The translations under genes were made by a program, and so were the position numbers. DNA of 14,190 bases from Clostridia bacterium (GTDB lineage Bacteria > Bacillota > Clostridia > Oscillospirales > Acutalibacteraceae), in assembly GCA_900771185.1 (NCBI GenBank), contig CAAGND010000209.1:1-14190 (forward strand). The letters run 5' to 3'. The notes below the pieces were generated by a model. The model searched no databases and had not been told where the DNA came from. It was given only the letters and a program-made list of their open reading frames with translations. Positions 14,109 to 14,190 of this stretch are shown here, piece after piece; within the stretch, counting starts at the first letter, position 1; every line of letters starts with the position of its first letter.

Positions 14109-14190
14109 GTGAGGAAAATAATTATTGACACAGATACCGGAAGCGGTGGCCATGGGCGTTGCGCTTTGGCCGGATATAGTTCAGGATTCA
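14109..14190 (+). CDS. Start of a nucleoside-hydrolase-like gene, frame apparently broken
   Basis: A GTG at 14109 follows AAGGGGG at good spacing and reads RKIIIDTDTGS, which matches the N-terminus of inosine/uridine-preferring nucleoside hydrolases. Those enzymes cleave ribonucleosides to base and ribose and bind Ca2+ through a DxDxGxDDxxA motif. Here the first half of the motif is present (D7, D9 and G11), but the next residues are GGHGRC instead of DD. Shifting the frame at 14143 gives AVAMGVALW, close to the expected residues after DD, as if about 8 nt were missing. The gene runs off the window, so only 27 codons are visible. It could be a pseudogene, a fusion or a sequencing error. Confidence 0.5.
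   Translation, partial: MRKIIIDTDTGSGGHGRCALAGYSSGF

Noticed and set aside
1..14190. CRISPR array, toxin-antitoxin pair, defence genes or riboswitch
   Set aside because: I saw no regularly spaced repeats, no paired small genes with those signatures, and no leader structure long enough for a known riboswitch class.

Overview
The window looks like a chromosomal segment of an anaerobic Gram-positive bacterium of class Clostridia, probably an Oscillospirales/Ruminococcaceae-type gut organism. This rests on three things: a complete bacterial V-type (A/V) ATPase operon in the Enterococcus/Clostridium order, strong AGGAGG ribosome binding sites, and consensus TTGACA/TATAAT promoters, often with an extended TGn -10. 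The lineage is inferred from gene content and style; there is no rRNA here to test it.

Left flank (1-2450). The window opens with the C-terminal tail of an unidentified membrane protein on the + strand. Three inverted repeats separate it from two minus-strand genes, each with its own promoter: a long-form ribose-phosphate pyrophosphokinase (prs) and a small MscS-type mechanosensitive channel. A hairpin plus T-run terminator lies between the two.

Centre (2569-11324). Two closely spaced extended -10 promoters, divergent from the mscS promoter, lead into nine genes in the order G-I-K-E-C-F-A-B-D (ntpF, I, K, E, C, G, A, B, D). Spacing is tight and several genes overlap. A, B, D and F make the rotary V1 head and shaft. 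C joins the shaft to the membrane ring, E and G form the peripheral stalks, and I plus the K ring form the ion channel. Catalytic residues in A (K238, E261, R262) and the arginine finger in B (R350) sit at the same numbers as in the Enterococcus hirae enzyme. The K proteolipid keeps the E. hirae sodium ligands, so a Na+-coupled enzyme is a reasonable inference.

tRNA (11330-11535). No terminator follows ntpD. Instead a consensus promoter begins 5 nt after the stop codon and drives tRNA-Leu(UAA) with an encoded CCA end, closed by a strong terminator.

Right flank (11536-14190). Downstream of the tRNA the character changes. It holds the C-terminal third of a large serine recombinase, abutting head-to-head the C-terminal LuxR-type HTH of a regulator, so both have lost their N-termini at one junction. 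Then come about 500 bases with no intact gene. Next is an ORF that starts as a 5'-nucleotidase-type metallophosphatase and ends as a receiver-like domain, followed by about 300 mostly empty bases and the start of a nucleoside-hydrolase-like gene whose reading frame seems to break at its DD motif. This reads as a scrapyard left by a mobile element that once sat beside tRNA-Leu, with several deletion or fusion joints. Assembly artefact is an alternative that cannot be excluded from sequence alone. I found no convincing new defence, CRISPR or biosynthetic system; the joints are the most unusual part of the window.
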